64,000 nt of DNA from Limnohabitans planktonicus II-D5 (GCF_001270065.2 NZ_LFYT02000009.1:62001-126000), one strand, 5' to 3'. Positions 49,684 to 59,309 are shown, counted from the stretch's first letter. Program-made: numbers and translations. Notes: generated from the sequence alone by a model not told the origin.

Positions 49684-50235
49684 GCGGCTGCTCCAAAGAG
49701 GTGATTACCCGAGCGAAGCTGATGGCAATCCAGTCACGGAACACCTTCAACGCATGGATTGCCGCGCTTGTCTCACCATCACGAAATCGCGCCCCACAAG
49801 TACTGTTCAAGGCCCCCTGAATGATTCATACATGCCGATCAGAGGTTGTTGGTTTTTAGGTCGAAACGATCGGGCACCCCAAGTGTTGGGGCTGCACCAA
49901 GGGCCATTGCGGAATATCTAGCTTTGGTGTAACCAACAAGTGAATTCTTAAAAGAAACCCAGATGCTGTTTGCAGTTGTACACGACGGGCTGACAAAATT
50001 GAATTGCTTCTGACACCATCCACCCCATCAACTAAAAGTACACGCTAAAAATTTTTTTCTGATGTTTAGCCACTTTCCCTCATTGGGAAATACGCATTTT
50101 TCGGAGGGAATGACCAACAACGCTGTCAAACACACATGATAATTTTTACTACTTAATTATTGTTAAATTATTCAAATTTATTTATTTTTAATTGTTGTCA
50201 ATACGACAATTAATTCTTTTCTCCAAGGCAAATTT
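49684..50235. other. Gene-free, increasingly AT-rich spacer
   Basis: 552 bp without a supported gene. The first part carries a 9-bp inverted repeat (GGCAATCCA at 49724–49732 and its complement at 49755–49763), part of a dispersed repeat type that also appears near 52815. From about 49980 the sequence becomes strikingly AT-rich, unlike the rest of the window, up to the lipoprotein gene. Confidence 0.7.
50188..50213. promoter_or_regulatory. Palindrome upstream of the orphan lipoprotein gene
   Basis: Perfect 8-base arms (TTAATTGT and its complement) separated by 10 bases, 22 bp before the ATG and inside the AT-rich promoter zone. The size and spacing fit an operator for a dimeric repressor; the binding protein is unknown. 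Confidence 0.45.
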
Positions 50236-50877
50236 ATGAACAAACATCTACTCAGTTTGGCTTGTGCTGCATTGCTCAGCGCGTGCGGTGGTGGGGGCAG
50301 CAACGGCGAAGTTGCCAGCACAGATCCAATTGATCGCTACATTGGCACATGGAGCAGAACATGCGACCGATTGTCAGCTGAGGCAATTTCCGACTTAAAT
50401 GGCAAAGACACCAACATAATCGAAACAATCAAATTCGAAAAGGCCTCGTCAGTGAAGGCTACATTCGTCTACACGATTAGAGTCTTTGCCAACGCCGATA
50501 CGCAATGCGCTGCTCAACCGATTGCCACCCTCATCACAACAGGCCTGAACAACAGCAGCCTGAATATCTCCAAAGCCACGGCAACCATGACCACAGGTTT
50601 TGGGGTCAACGAATTGACCTACCTAGGCACTCAGCCCTTGGGTTCGATTTCTGTTGACAAAGTAACCGTTTCCAGTGCCGTTCTAACCAAACCAACAGGC
50701 CAATACACTGTTGGAGGTGCCATCGTTAATGGCGGAGCGCCTGAATTTGAGGCGAAATCAAACTTTGCTTTTGTCAAATTCAAATCCCCCACAGGAGTCT
50801 TCTTCAACCGCTTCGATGCTGGCGCTGTGCCAACTGTCATGGATGAAGACCCTAGACTGCTGATGACCAAACAGTAA
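50236..50877 (+). CDS. Lipoprotein of unknown function
   Basis: A 213-residue lipoprotein with lipobox LLSAC and lipidated Cys17, followed by a Gly-rich linker. The mature domain is mostly beta-type (IDRYIGTWSRTCDRLSAEAI, VKATFVYTIRVFANADTQC) with two further Cys, suggesting one disulfide. The opening YIGTWxxxC pattern recalls small lipocalin-like proteins, but I cannot assign a family. AT-rich upstream DNA and a lower-GC coding sequence than the neighbours hint at foreign origin. Its stop is 35 bp from the Mpo1-like gene on the other strand. Confidence 0.7.
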   Translation: MNKHLLSLACAALLSACGGGGSNGEVASTDPIDRYIGTWSRTCDRLSAEAISDLNGKDTNIIETIKFEKASSVKATFVYTIRVFANADTQCAAQPIATLITTGLNNSSLNISKATATMTTGFGVNELTYLGTQPLGSISVDKVTVSSAVLTKPTGQYTVGGAIVNGGAPEFEAKSNFAFVKFKSPTGVFFNRFDAGAVPTVMDEDPRLLMTKQ

Positions 50878-50912
50878 GACACGCCATGGCCTGCTCATCC
50901 AGGCCATTGACA

Positions 50913-51434
50913 TCAGTGCGAAGGCCCCGCCTCGCGTTCGATGTCCATGCGCATGGACGCCAGCAGGCCGAAGGCCATGAGCACCTCGCCCACCACAAAC
51001 ATGGGGCCAACCAGCAAACCCACGATGTCGTCGGAAAAAGCGGGTTTTTTGCCCTCAAAGTAATGCCCGACAAATTGGATGATCCAGCCGATCACAAACA
51101 GGCCCAGACCTGCCTGCCAAGCCAGCACGCCTGCGTCTGCGCCCAAGGCCGCCAGCCCATGGGCCCATGCGATGAGCAAAGCATTGATCAAAGTGGTGGC
51201 CACACCCAGCAGCAGGGTGCCACGGGTCAGATACCACAGGCTCGTCAGCCCCCACAGGCACCAAGCCGGGGTCAGCGCCCACTCACCCCACGCCCATTGC
51301 GGCTGGGTCAGCATCATGCCAATGGCCATGAAGATCAAGGGCACCCCCAGCAAGTGGGTGGCGATGTTGCGTCGGTCACGGTGGTAGTGGGCGTACTGCA
51401 CCATCAGTGCTGAAGCGGATCGAAAAAAACTCAT
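50913..51434 (-). CDS. Mpo1-like (DUF962) membrane protein
   Basis: A 173-residue protein with about four membrane helices. The conserved His pattern is visible: YAHYHRDRRNIATHLLGVPLIF near the N-terminus and IIQFVGHYFEGKKPAF near residue 125, followed by GLLVGPMFVVGEVL. Yeast Mpo1 is an iron-dependent dioxygenase that shortens 2-hydroxy fatty acids; bacterial members probably act on lipids too. It lies between a lipoprotein gene and purC and is the last gene on this strand of its group. Confidence 0.85.
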   Translation of the reverse strand: MSFFRSASALMVQYAHYHRDRRNIATHLLGVPLIFMAIGMMLTQPQWAWGEWALTPAWCLWGLTSLWYLTRGTLLLGVATTLINALLIAWAHGLAALGADAGVLAWQAGLGLFVIGWIIQFVGHYFEGKKPAFSDDIVGLLVGPMFVVGEVLMAFGLLASMRMDIEREAGPSH

Positions 51435-51564
51435 GCGGGTGTCTCCTGTTTTTTCTCGCAGCAGGGGCTGACTAAGCTCTCGACGCCTTGCGGGTATGGG
51501 TCGGCAGTGCCGTGTGAGTTGTCATTTTTATCGACTTGGCACTCAGGTCAGGCGGCTGAAAGCT

Positions 51565-52473
51565 TCAGGCCATCAGCTTGGTCATGGCCTCTTCGTATTT
51601 GGCGGCCGTTTTCTCGATCACCTCGCGGGGCAAACGCGGCGCTGGCGGGGTTTTGTCCCAGGGCTTGCCATTGACCAGTGCGGTTTCCAGCCAGTCGCGC
51701 AAAAACTGTTTGTCGTAGCTGGGCGGGTTGGCGCCTTCCACATAACTGGCAGCAGGCCAGTAACGTGAGGAGTCGGGGGTGAGCACCTCGTCCATGAGCA
51801 CCAGGGTACCGTCGGCGTCCAGGCCAAACTCGAACTTGGTGTCGGCAATGATGATGCCCTTGGTGGCCGCGATGTCACGCGCGGCTTTGTAGAGCTGGAT
51901 GCTGATGTCGCGGATGCGGGTGGCCAGGTCGGCACCGATCATGGCCACGGTTTGCTCGAAGGTGATGTTTTCATCGTGCTCACCCACCGCTGCCTTGGCT
52001 GCGGGCGTGTAGATGGGCTCGGGCAGGCGGCTGGCGTTTTTCAGGCCCGCGGGCAGTTTCACGCCGCACACGGCTTGGTTGTCCTGGTATTCCTTCCAGC
52101 CACTACCGGCCAGATAACCGCGCACCACCGCCTCGACCGGGATGGGTTTGAGGCGCTTGACCAGCATGGAGCGGCCCACAACCTGCGGCACTTCTTCAGC
52201 GCTCACCACGCTCTCGGGGGCTTCGCCCGTGAGGTGGATCGGGCAGATGTTCAGGCCCTTGGGGCCCAGCTTGTCGAACCAGAACAGCGCCATTTGCGTC
52301 AGCAGCACCCCTTTGCCAGGAATCGGCTCGCCCATGATCACATCGAAAGCGCTGATGCGGTCCGACGCCACCATCAGGATGCGGTCGTCACCCACCGCGT
52401 AGTTGTCACGCACCTTGCCTCGGGCCAGCAATGGCAGGGAAGTGAGGGCTGAAGTGTGGAGGGCAGAGTTCAT
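51565..52473 (-). CDS. purC: SAICAR synthetase
   Basis: A 302-residue purine enzyme joining CAIR and aspartate. Motifs: [56 protein letters not shown] and [14 protein letters not shown] with [14 protein letters not shown]. The ATG at 52473 is used. A strong terminator for the fba side lies only about 22 bp upstream, so purC either has a very compact promoter there or depends on read-through. Confidence 0.95.
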   Translation of the reverse strand: MNSALHTSALTSLPLLARGKVRDNYAVGDDRILMVASDRISAFDVIMGEPIPGKGVLLTQMALFWFDKLGPKGLNICPIHLTGEAPESVVSAEEVPQVVGRSMLVKRLKPIPVEAVVRGYLAGSGWKEYQDNQAVCGVKLPAGLKNASRLPEPIYTPAAKAAVGEHDENITFEQTVAMIGADLATRIRDISIQLYKAARDIAATKGIIIADTKFEFGLDADGTLVLMDEVLTPDSSRYWPAASYVEGANPPSYDKQFLRDWLETALVNGKPWDKTPPAPRLPREVIEKTAAKYEEAMTKLMA

Positions 52474-52494
52474 GGCAAAACAATCAGGCAACAG

Positions 52495-52531
52495 CAAAAA
52501 AGAAAAAGGCCCGTTGAACAGTCAACGGGCC
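52495..52531 (-). terminator. Intrinsic terminator between fba and purC
   Basis: A perfect 10-bp stem (GGCCCGTTGA and its complement, 52508–52531) with a 4-base loop is followed on the minus strand by the tract TTTTTCTTTTTT. It is the best-formed intrinsic terminator in the window and would stop transcripts coming from fba. Confidence 0.88.
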
Positions 52532-52846
52532 ATTCGCGTCAATTATCGCAGGCTCACGGACGCATGGGCCGATGCCCGAGCTACCGTTGCAACTGGACTG
52601 CCGCGTCGCAAGCTCCTCGCAGTGACGGCGTTCGCAAGGGTATACCGCTAGTTCGCTCGAAATGACGGCTATCAACCAGTCATGACGCAAACTGGCTCGA
52701 AGTGACGGTGAACAACCGGTCTTGCTGCAAGCGCCCTCTGTGTCGTTCGTCGGACTGAATCCACCATGTTCTTTCGCGCCTCATGTAGCTGACTGCACTC
52801 GGATCACGGGCAGCGTCATGGCGAGCGCAGCGTGGCCATCCAGTCT
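52532..52846. repeat. Degenerate repeat-rich spacer between fba and its terminator
   Basis: About 315 bp without a gene. It has several short decayed repeats of the form CTCGAAATGACGG / CTCGAAGTGACGG and ends with GTCATGGCGAGCGCAGCG and GGCCATCCAG (52815–52843), which resembles the widespread GTCATTGCGAG...GCAATCCAG intergenic repeat. The fba mRNA would carry this as a long 3' untranslated region before the terminator. Confidence 0.55.
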
Positions 52847-53911
52847 TCAGTTGACCACTTGCGCCAACTCACCCCGGGCATAACGAGCCGCCACCACCTG
52901 CAAGGTATCGCCCTTGATCTTGGCAGCCTGGCCTTCGCAGCCGAACTCCAGGTAACGCTGCTTGCAAATTTGCTTGGCCGCTTCACGGGCGGGCTTGAGC
53001 CATTCACGGGCGTCGAATTTGTCGGGGTTTTCCGTCAGGAACTTGCGCACGGCGGCGGTCATGGCCAGGCGGATGTCGGTGTCGATGTTGATCTTGCGCA
53101 CACCGAATTTGATGGCTTCCTGGATTTCTTCGACGGGAACGCCGTAAGTTTCTTTCATTTTGCCGCCATACTGGTTGATCAGGGCCAGCAGGTCTTGCGG
53201 CACGCTGGACGAACCGTGCATCACCAAATGGGTGTTGGGGATGCGGGCGTGGATTTCCTTGACGCGGCTGATGGCCAGGATGTCGCCCGTGGGCTTGCGG
53301 CTGAACTTGTAAGCGCCGTGGCTGGTGCCAATGGCAATGGCCAACGCGTCCAGACCGGTGGCCTTGACAAACTGCGCGGCCTCTTCGGGGTCGGTCAGCA
53401 TCTGGCTGTGGTCGAGCTTGCCTTCGGCACCGATGCCGTCTTCTTCACCGGCTTCGCCGGTTTCCAGGTTGCCCAGGCAACCGAGTTCGCCTTCGACCGA
53501 CACGCCCGCCAAGTGGGCCATGTCCACCACGCGGCGGGTCACGTCGACGTTGTAAGCGAAGTCTGCAGGGGTCTTGCCGTCTTCGAGCAAGGAGCCATCC
53601 ATCATGACCGACGAGAAACCCAGGTTGATCGCGCCCTGGCAGATGGCGGGGCTTTGGCCGTGGTCCTGGTGCATGACCAAGGGAATGTGCGGCCACTGCT
53701 CGGTGGCGGCCAAAATCAGGTGCTTGATGAACGGCTCACCTGCGTATTTGCGGGCGCCTGCGCTGGCCTGCAAGATGACAGGAGCGCCGACTTCGTCGGC
53801 CGCCGTCATGACGGCCTGGACTTGCTCCAGGTTGTTGACGTTGAAAGCTGGAATGCCGTAGCCATTAGAAGCGGCGTGGTCCAGCAGCTCACGCATTGAA
53901 ACGAGTGCCAT
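52847..53911 (-). CDS. fba: Class II fructose-1,6-bisphosphate aldolase
   Basis: A 354-residue zinc aldolase of glycolysis and gluconeogenesis. Motifs: [28 protein letters not shown] (with the catalytic Asp and zinc His), SVEGELG and [11 protein letters not shown]. Its length and sequence fit the CbbA-like type of betaproteobacteria. The ATG at 53911 is used. It follows pyk on the same strand after 186 bp and has its own predicted promoter. Confidence 0.95.
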   Translation of the reverse strand: MALVSMRELLDHAASNGYGIPAFNVNNLEQVQAVMTAADEVGAPVILQASAGARKYAGEPFIKHLILAATEQWPHIPLVMHQDHGQSPAICQGAINLGFSSVMMDGSLLEDGKTPADFAYNVDVTRRVVDMAHLAGVSVEGELGCLGNLETGEAGEEDGIGAEGKLDHSQMLTDPEEAAQFVKATGLDALAIAIGTSHGAYKFSRKPTGDILAISRVKEIHARIPNTHLVMHGSSSVPQDLLALINQYGGKMKETYGVPVEEIQEAIKFGVRKINIDTDIRLAMTAAVRKFLTENPDKFDAREWLKPAREAAKQICKQRYLEFGCEGQAAKIKGDTLQVVAARYARGELAQVVN

Positions 53912-53982
53912 GGTGGTGTTTTCCCGGAGAGTTGAAGATTCAGGCAAGCCGACTGTGTAACCGGCCTGTAACTGGGATGAAT

Positions 53983-54011
53983 TTTATAGGCTCCGGTCTG
54001 ACACTGGCCAA
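53983..54011 (-). promoter_or_regulatory. Predicted sigma-70 promoter of fba
   Basis: On the minus strand TTGGCC (54006–54011), a 17-base spacer and TATAAA (53983–53988). It lies 72 bp upstream of the fba ATG and inside the pyk–fba gap. Confidence 0.6.
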
Positions 54012-54097
54012 AATGGCGGCCAGATCAAGCACTGGCTGGATGAACTGGCGAACGAAGAAGTACCGTCCGCCGCCTCCACCATAAGGCACACCAGGAC

Positions 54098-55531
54098 TTA
54101 TTCGACCCGGCAGATCTTGAGCATGTTGGTGCCGCCGGGCGAACCCATGGGCTCGCCACAGGTGATGGCGTATACATCGCCCGTGCTCACGATGTTGCGT
54201 TTTTTCAGGTGGCCTTCGGCCTGCAGCAAAGCGGTATCGCGGTCAGCGCTGGTATCCAGCAACAACGGGCGCACATTGCGGAACAAGGTCATCTTGCGCT
54301 GCGACGACAGCTTGGTGGTCAAGGCATAAATCGGGATGTGCACCCGGTGGCGGCTCATCCACAAAGCGGTCGAGCCCGACTCGGTCAGGGCCACGATGGC
54401 CTTGGCACCCAGGTGATGCGCCGTGAACAGCGCCCCCATGGCAATCGACTGATCGATGCGCTTGAAGGTCTGGCCCTTGAAGTCGGCATCAAGCTGCACG
54501 TCTTCCGCGCCCTCGGCGGCCAGACAAATCTTGGCCATTTCTTCCACCGTTTCCAGCGGGTATTTGCCTGCGGCGGTCTCGGCGCTCAGCATCACGGCAT
54601 CGGTGCCGTCCAGCACGGCGTTGGCCACGTCCGACACCTCAGCGCGGGTGGGCACCGGGTTGGTGATCATGCTTTCCATCATCTGGGTGGCGGTAATCAC
54701 CACCTTGTCGTGCACCTTGGCCAGCTTGATCATGCGTTTTTGCAAGGCAGGCACCGCCGCGTTACCCACTTCCACCGCCAGATCACCCCGGGCCACCATG
54801 ATGCCGTCGCTGGCGATCAGGATGCTTTCCAGGTGGGGAATGGCTTCGGCGCGTTCAATCTTGGCGATCAGCCCAGGCTTGTGGCCGTATTCGGCCCCGG
54901 CCACATTGCACAACTGGCGGGCCATTTCCATGTCGGTGGCGTTTTTGGGAAAGCTCACGGCCACGTAGTCGGCCTTCAGGCTCATGGCGGTCTTGATGTC
55001 GTCCATGTCCTTGGCGGTCAGCGCTGGGGCCGTCAAGCCGCCGCCTTGCTTGTTGATGCCTTTGTTGTTGGAGAGCTCGCCGCCCAACTTGACGGTGGTG
55101 TGCACTTGCTCGCCTTTGACGGCCGCCACGTTCAGCACGATCAGGCCATCGTTGAGCAGCAGCACATCACCCGCTTTCACATCGCGGGGCAATTCCTTGT
55201 AATCGAGTCCCACGCCATGGATATCGCCAGGTTCGGTGCGTGAGGCATCCAACACAAAGGACGCGCCGGGCTCCAGCATCACTTTGCCCTCGGCAAATTT
55301 GCCCACACGGATCTTGGGGCCCTGCAAGTCGGCCATGATGGCCACTTCACGGCCAGCACGCTGCGAGGCTTCACGCACCAGTCGGGCGCGGTCCACATGG
55401 TCCTGGGCCTTGCCGTGGCTGAAGTTCAGTCGCACCACATTCACCCCGGCACGGATCATGGCTTCAAGCAGGGCGGGATCGCTGGAAGCGGGGCCTAAGG
55501 TGGCAACAATTTTGGTGGCGCGAAGCGACAT
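54098..55531 (-). CDS. pyk: Pyruvate kinase
   Basis: A 477-residue glycolytic enzyme converting phosphoenolpyruvate and ADP to pyruvate and ATP. Motifs: TKIVATLGPASSDPALLEAM, VVRLNFSHGKAQDH, IAKIERAEAIPHL, ARGDLAVEVG and VITATQMMESM. The start ATG at 55531 is clear. It lies between fba and, beyond a desaturase on the other strand, pgk. Confidence 0.96.
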   Translation of the reverse strand: MSLRATKIVATLGPASSDPALLEAMIRAGVNVVRLNFSHGKAQDHVDRARLVREASQRAGREVAIMADLQGPKIRVGKFAEGKVMLEPGASFVLDASRTEPGDIHGVGLDYKELPRDVKAGDVLLLNDGLIVLNVAAVKGEQVHTTVKLGGELSNNKGINKQGGGLTAPALTAKDMDDIKTAMSLKADYVAVSFPKNATDMEMARQLCNVAGAEYGHKPGLIAKIERAEAIPHLESILIASDGIMVARGDLAVEVGNAAVPALQKRMIKLAKVHDKVVITATQMMESMITNPVPTRAEVSDVANAVLDGTDAVMLSAETAAGKYPLETVEEMAKICLAAEGAEDVQLDADFKGQTFKRIDQSIAMGALFTAHHLGAKAIVALTESGSTALWMSRHRVHIPIYALTTKLSSQRKMTLFRNVRPLLLDTSADRDTALLQAEGHLKKRNIVSTGDVYAITCGEPMGSPGGTNMLKICRVE

Positions 55532-55570
55532 TCAGTGGACTCCATGTAATTTGATTTCAATTTTCCCACG

Positions 55571-55592
55571 GAAACAGTTACATCCCTGTTTC
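55571..55592. promoter_or_regulatory. Inverted repeat upstream of pyk
   Basis: Perfect 7-base arms GAAACAG / CTGTTTC with an 8-base spacer, 40 bp before the pyk start. It may be an operator for a sugar- or carbon-flux-responsive regulator; only the symmetry supports it. Confidence 0.35.
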
Positions 55593-55757
55593 TTTCGGAA
55601 TTGTGCGCATGAACACATTCACACCGGTCATTGGAGCGCAAAAGGTCGCACCGGTGGGGGCTTAAGCCCCTGTCAGCCCACCCTCATTGATCCTTGTCAG
55701 GCCAGATGAACGCCCAAGCGACTAAACTTGCAGGCAAGCGATAAACATTCTTGTCTC

Positions 55758-56873
55758 ATGACCGCCACCAACACCCACCCCTCCGCTCAGCCCGTCCCCC
55801 TGGACCAACCCCTACCCCACCGCAAAATCATTCGCGAGTGGCTGATCCCCCTGTCCGAGCGCACCACCGTTTTGGCATTTGTGCTGCTGATCGTTGACTA
55901 CGCCCTGTTTTTTGCCCTGATCACAGGCACCGTGTATTTCGATGCCGTCTGGGCCAAGCTGCTGTGCGGACTGGCTGCCGGTTTTGTGATCGGGCGTCTG
56001 TTCATCATCGGTCACGACGCCTGTCACCAGAGCCTCACGCCGCACCGCGAACTCAACAAGGTGTTGGGCCGCATCGCGTTCCTGCCTTCGCTCACCCCCT
56101 ACAGCCTGTGGGACACCGGCCACAACGTGGTGCACCATGGTTACACCAACCTCAAAGGTGTGGACTTTGTCTGGACGCCCCTGACCGCCGCCGAGTTTGA
56201 AGCCCTCTCGCCCCTGCAAAAACTGCTCGAACGCGCCTACCGCAGCGGCTGGGCACCTGGTTTGTATTACATGATCGAGATCTGGTGGAAGCGCGAGTTC
56301 TTCCCCAACAAATCCCACATGCCCACCCGCCGCCCGATCTTTTTCAAGGACAGCTCGCTGGTGACCGTGTTTGGCCTGCTCTGGATTGCCACCATTGCGG
56401 GGGCCGCTGTGGCCACGGGCCAGTCGGTCTGGCTGTCGCTGCTGCTGGGCTTTGCCGTGCCCTTCTTCTTCTGGAACACCATGATCGGCTTTGTGGTCTA
56501 TGTGCATCACACCCACGTCAAGGTCTCCTGGCACGACAACAAGGCCGCCTGGACCAAAGCCGCGCCCTTCGTGTCGACCACGGTGCACCTGACCTTCCCC
56601 TTCAACATCGGCGCGTTGATGCACCACATCATGGAGCACACAGCCCACCATGTGGACATGAGCGTGCCTCTGTACCGCCTGAAAAAAGCCCAGGCCAAGC
56701 TCGAAGAAATGCTACCCGGCCGGATCATCGTGCAGCCCTTCTCTTGGAAGTGGTACTTCGAGACGGCCAAAAACTGCAAACTTTACGACTTCACCCGCGA
56801 GTGCTGGACCGACTTCAAGGGCAACATGACCAGCCCGGTACGCGGCAACCTGCCGCCTGCGGCGCAAGCCTGA
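55758..56873 (+). CDS. Membrane fatty-acid desaturase
   Basis: A 371-residue integral-membrane di-iron desaturase. Three histidine boxes are visible: HDACH (86–90), HNVVHH (122–127) and HHIMEHTAHH (about 287–296), with hydrophobic segments between (about 38–60, 65–84, 200–245). It would put a double bond into membrane lipid acyl chains, probably delta-9 or delta-12, to adjust fluidity. The ATG at 55758 is used. It is on the opposite strand to its glycolytic neighbours, so it has its own promoter, and it ends at a strong terminator. Confidence 0.88.
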   Translation: MTATNTHPSAQPVPLDQPLPHRKIIREWLIPLSERTTVLAFVLLIVDYALFFALITGTVYFDAVWAKLLCGLAAGFVIGRLFIIGHDACHQSLTPHRELNKVLGRIAFLPSLTPYSLWDTGHNVVHHGYTNLKGVDFVWTPLTAAEFEALSPLQKLLERAYRSGWAPGLYYMIEIWWKREFFPNKSHMPTRRPIFFKDSSLVTVFGLLWIATIAGAAVATGQSVWLSLLLGFAVPFFFWNTMIGFVVYVHHTHVKVSWHDNKAAWTKAAPFVSTTVHLTFPFNIGALMHHIMEHTAHHVDMSVPLYRLKKAQAKLEEMLPGRIIVQPFSWKWYFETAKNCKLYDFTRECWTDFKGNMTSPVRGNLPPAAQA

Positions 56874-56890
56874 TCGGGCCTTTGGCCTGG

Positions 56891-56927
56891 ACAACAAAAA
56901 ACCCCGCAATGCGGGGTTTTTTGTTGT
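56891..56927. terminator. Strong bidirectional terminator after the desaturase gene
   Basis: A perfect 17-bp stem (ACAACAAAAAACCCCGC and complement) with a 3-base loop, with A and T tracts on both sides of a GC core; 17 bp after the stop codon. Confidence 0.92.
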
Positions 56928-56977
56928 CGGAAATCTGAAGATTTTACTCGGGGGGCTGACACCACCGACCTGCTATC

Positions 56978-57475
56978 GATTCGGCCCTGTGAAGTTTTCA
57001 ATGCTCAAAGATGGTGTAAGTCGGCGATCGAAGACCCCGACTGGGGCCTGTGCCACCACCCATCATGTCGGACTCTGCGAGTGCCGACCTACGAGGTGAC
57101 ACGTCTCACCCATTTCAAACTTCAGCGTGCCGGATCCATCAATAAGCTGTAGGTCGGCGGTCGAAGACCCCGACAGGGGCCTGCGCCGCAACCCAGCATG
57201 TCGGACTCTGCGAGTGCCGACCTACGAGGTGACACGTCTCACCCATTTCAAACTTCAGCGTGCCGGATCAATATTGATTCGGCCCTGTGAAGTTTTCAAT
57301 GCGCAAAGCTGTTGTAGGTCGGCGGTCGAAGACTCCGACATGGGCCTGTGCCGAAACCAATAACGTCGGACTCTGCGAGTGCCGACCTACGAGATGACAT
57401 CCCGTACCCATTTCAAACTTCAGCGTGCCGAATCAATAAATACGCTGTAGGTCGGCGGCTTCAGCCCCGACGAGC
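56978..57475. repeat. Cluster of composite repeats (three elements plus one REP arm)
   Basis: Starting with GATTCGGCCCTGTGAAGTTT at 56978, three elements follow in the same direction. The first and third are full, with both terminal inverted repeats (about 56978–57140 and 57274–57435). The second lacks the left end and begins at its REP arm (57149). A lone REP arm of the GCTTCAG loop type lies at 57447–57472, directly against the pgk stop. The remaining parts of 56874–57476 hold no gene. Confidence 0.88.
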
Positions 57476-57476
57476 T

Positions 57477-58670
57477 TCAACAGGCTGCGCGCTTGGCCAG
57501 GATCTCGAAAGCAGGCAAGGTCTTGCCTTCCAGGATTTCCAGGAACGCGCCACCGCCCGTGGAGATATAGCCGACCTGCTTTTCGATGCCGTATTTGGCA
57601 ATTGCCGCCAGGGTGTCACCGCCGCCTGCAATGCTGAAGGCGCTGGACTCGGCAATCGCCTGGGCGATCACCTTGGTGCCGTTTTCGAAGGCCGCAAACT
57701 CGAACACGCCCACCGGGCCATTCCAGACGATGGTGCCTGCCTGCTTGAGCTGGGCAGCCAATTTGGCAGCCGTCTCGGGACCGATGTCCAAAATCATGTC
57801 GTCGTCGGCCACCTCGGTGGCTTTTTTCACAGTGGCCACCGCGTCTGCCGCAAAGGTCTTGGCGGTCACCACATCGGTCGGAATCGGCACTTCGGCACCC
57901 CGAGCCTTCATGGCCTCGATCACGGCTTTGGCTTCGCCCACCAGATCGGCTTCGGCCAGGCTCTTGCCGATCTTCAGGCCAGCAGCCAACATGAAGGTGT
58001 TGGCAATGCCGCCGCCCACGATGAGCTGGTCCACGTTTTGAGACAGACTTTTCAGGATGGTCAGCTTGGTGGACACCTTGCTACCCGCCACGATGGCCGC
58101 CAGTGGGCGCTTCGGGTTGGCCAGCGCCTGGGTGATGGCATCGATCTCGGCGGCCAGCAAAGGGCCTGCGCAGGCGATGGGGGCGAACTGGGCGATGCCG
58201 TAGGTCGTGCCTTCTGCACGGTGCGCGGTGCCAAAGGCGTCGTTCACATAGATGTCGCACAAAGCGGCCATCTTGCGGGCCAGTTCTTCGTTGTTCTTTT
58301 TCTCGCCTTTGTTGACGCGGCAGTTTTCGAGCAGCACGACCTGGCCGGGAGACACGGTCACGCCGTCCACCCAGTTGGCAACCAGGGGAACATCGCGGCC
58401 CAGCAACTCGCCCAGGCGCTTGGCCACCGGAGCCAGCGAGTCTTCGGGTTTGAATTCACCTTCGGTCGGGCGGCCCAAATGGCTGGTCACCATGACGGCA
58501 GCACCCGCGGCCAGGGCCATCTGGATGCAAGGCACGCTGGCGCGGATGCGGGTGTCTTCGGTGATGCTGCCATCGTCTGCTTGCGGCACATTCAGATCGG
58601 CACGGATGAATACGCGTTGGCCCGCAGCTTTGCCGCTGGCGCACAGGTCAGAAAAACGGATGACATTCAT
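57477..58670 (-). CDS. pgk: Phosphoglycerate kinase
   Basis: A 397-residue glycolytic kinase. Motifs: [75 protein letters not shown] and [11 protein letters not shown]. The ATG at 58670 (MNVIRFSD) is used; an upstream in-frame ATG would add about 12 residues outside the family pattern. Flanked on both sides by repeat clusters; in related genomes I recall pgk next to pyk, so the desaturase and repeats look inserted. Confidence 0.96.
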   Translation of the reverse strand: MNVIRFSDLCASGKAAGQRVFIRADLNVPQADDGSITEDTRIRASVPCIQMALAAGAAVMVTSHLGRPTEGEFKPEDSLAPVAKRLGELLGRDVPLVANWVDGVTVSPGQVVLLENCRVNKGEKKNNEELARKMAALCDIYVNDAFGTAHRAEGTTYGIAQFAPIACAGPLLAAEIDAITQALANPKRPLAAIVAGSKVSTKLTILKSLSQNVDQLIVGGGIANTFMLAAGLKIGKSLAEADLVGEAKAVIEAMKARGAEVPIPTDVVTAKTFAADAVATVKKATEVADDDMILDIGPETAAKLAAQLKQAGTIVWNGPVGVFEFAAFENGTKVIAQAIAESSAFSIAGGGDTLAAIAKYGIEKQVGYISTGGGAFLEILEGKTLPAFEILAKRAAC

Positions 58671-58770
58671 GAGTTGACTCGCTTGGGAAAAATGACTTCC
58701 TGTCATTTTAAAAGCCTGCACTGACAGGGGCTGACGCCGGGGCCGGTACGAACCCCGAACAACGCCCTAT

Positions 58771-59300
58771 AGCTTCGGCCCTGTGAAGTTTTCAATGCTC
58801 AAAGATGTTGCAGGTCGGCGGTCGAAGACCCCGACAGGGGGCCTGTGCCACAACCCATCATGTCGGACTCTTCGGGTGACGACCTACGGGTGCATGCTGT
58901 AGGTCGGCGGTCGAAGACACCTACATGGGGCCTGTGCAGAAGTGGGTAAACTTCAATCTTGCACCTTGTGGGAGCCAGCCCTGCTGGCGATCAGACGCAT
59001 GTAGACCACAGGCTTTTCGCTTGCAGGGCAAGCTCCCACAAAATCCTCCCAACGCGCAACATACGGCTCAGGGGCCTGTGCCGAAGCGAGCAAACGTCGG
59101 ACTCTCCGAGTACCGACCTACGAGGTGCCATGCCTCACCCATTTCAAACTTCAGCGTCCCGGATCCATCAATAAGCTGTAGGTCGGCGGTCGAAGACCCC
59201 GACAGGGGCCTGTGCCACCACCCATCATGTCGGACTCTGCGAGTGGCGACCTACGAGGTGCCATGCCTCACACATTTCAGACTTAAGCGTACGGGATCCA
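58771..59300. repeat. Composite repeat cluster between pgk and azlD
   Basis: It starts with a left terminal repeat (CTTCGGCCCTGTGAAGTTTT) and REP arms near 58810 and 58860, then a truncated REP at about 58899. A TTGTGGGAGC palindrome is inserted (58961–59042), followed by an inverted arm, the right end CATTTCAAACTTCAGCGT, and a further element up to 59300. Nested insertion of one repeat family into another is the simplest reading. I see no gene in 58671–59309. Confidence 0.82.
58961..59042. repeat. TTGTGGGAGC-type palindromic element (second REP-like family), intact copy
   Basis: The ends TTGTGGGAGC and GCTCCCACAA are perfect inverted repeats about 60 bp apart, with a further hairpin CCAGCCCTGCTGG at the left. 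The left two-thirds also occur at 29277 and 31249 inside the 282-bp direct repeats, where the right end is lost. Confidence 0.8.
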
Positions 59301-59309
59301 TAACCCACG

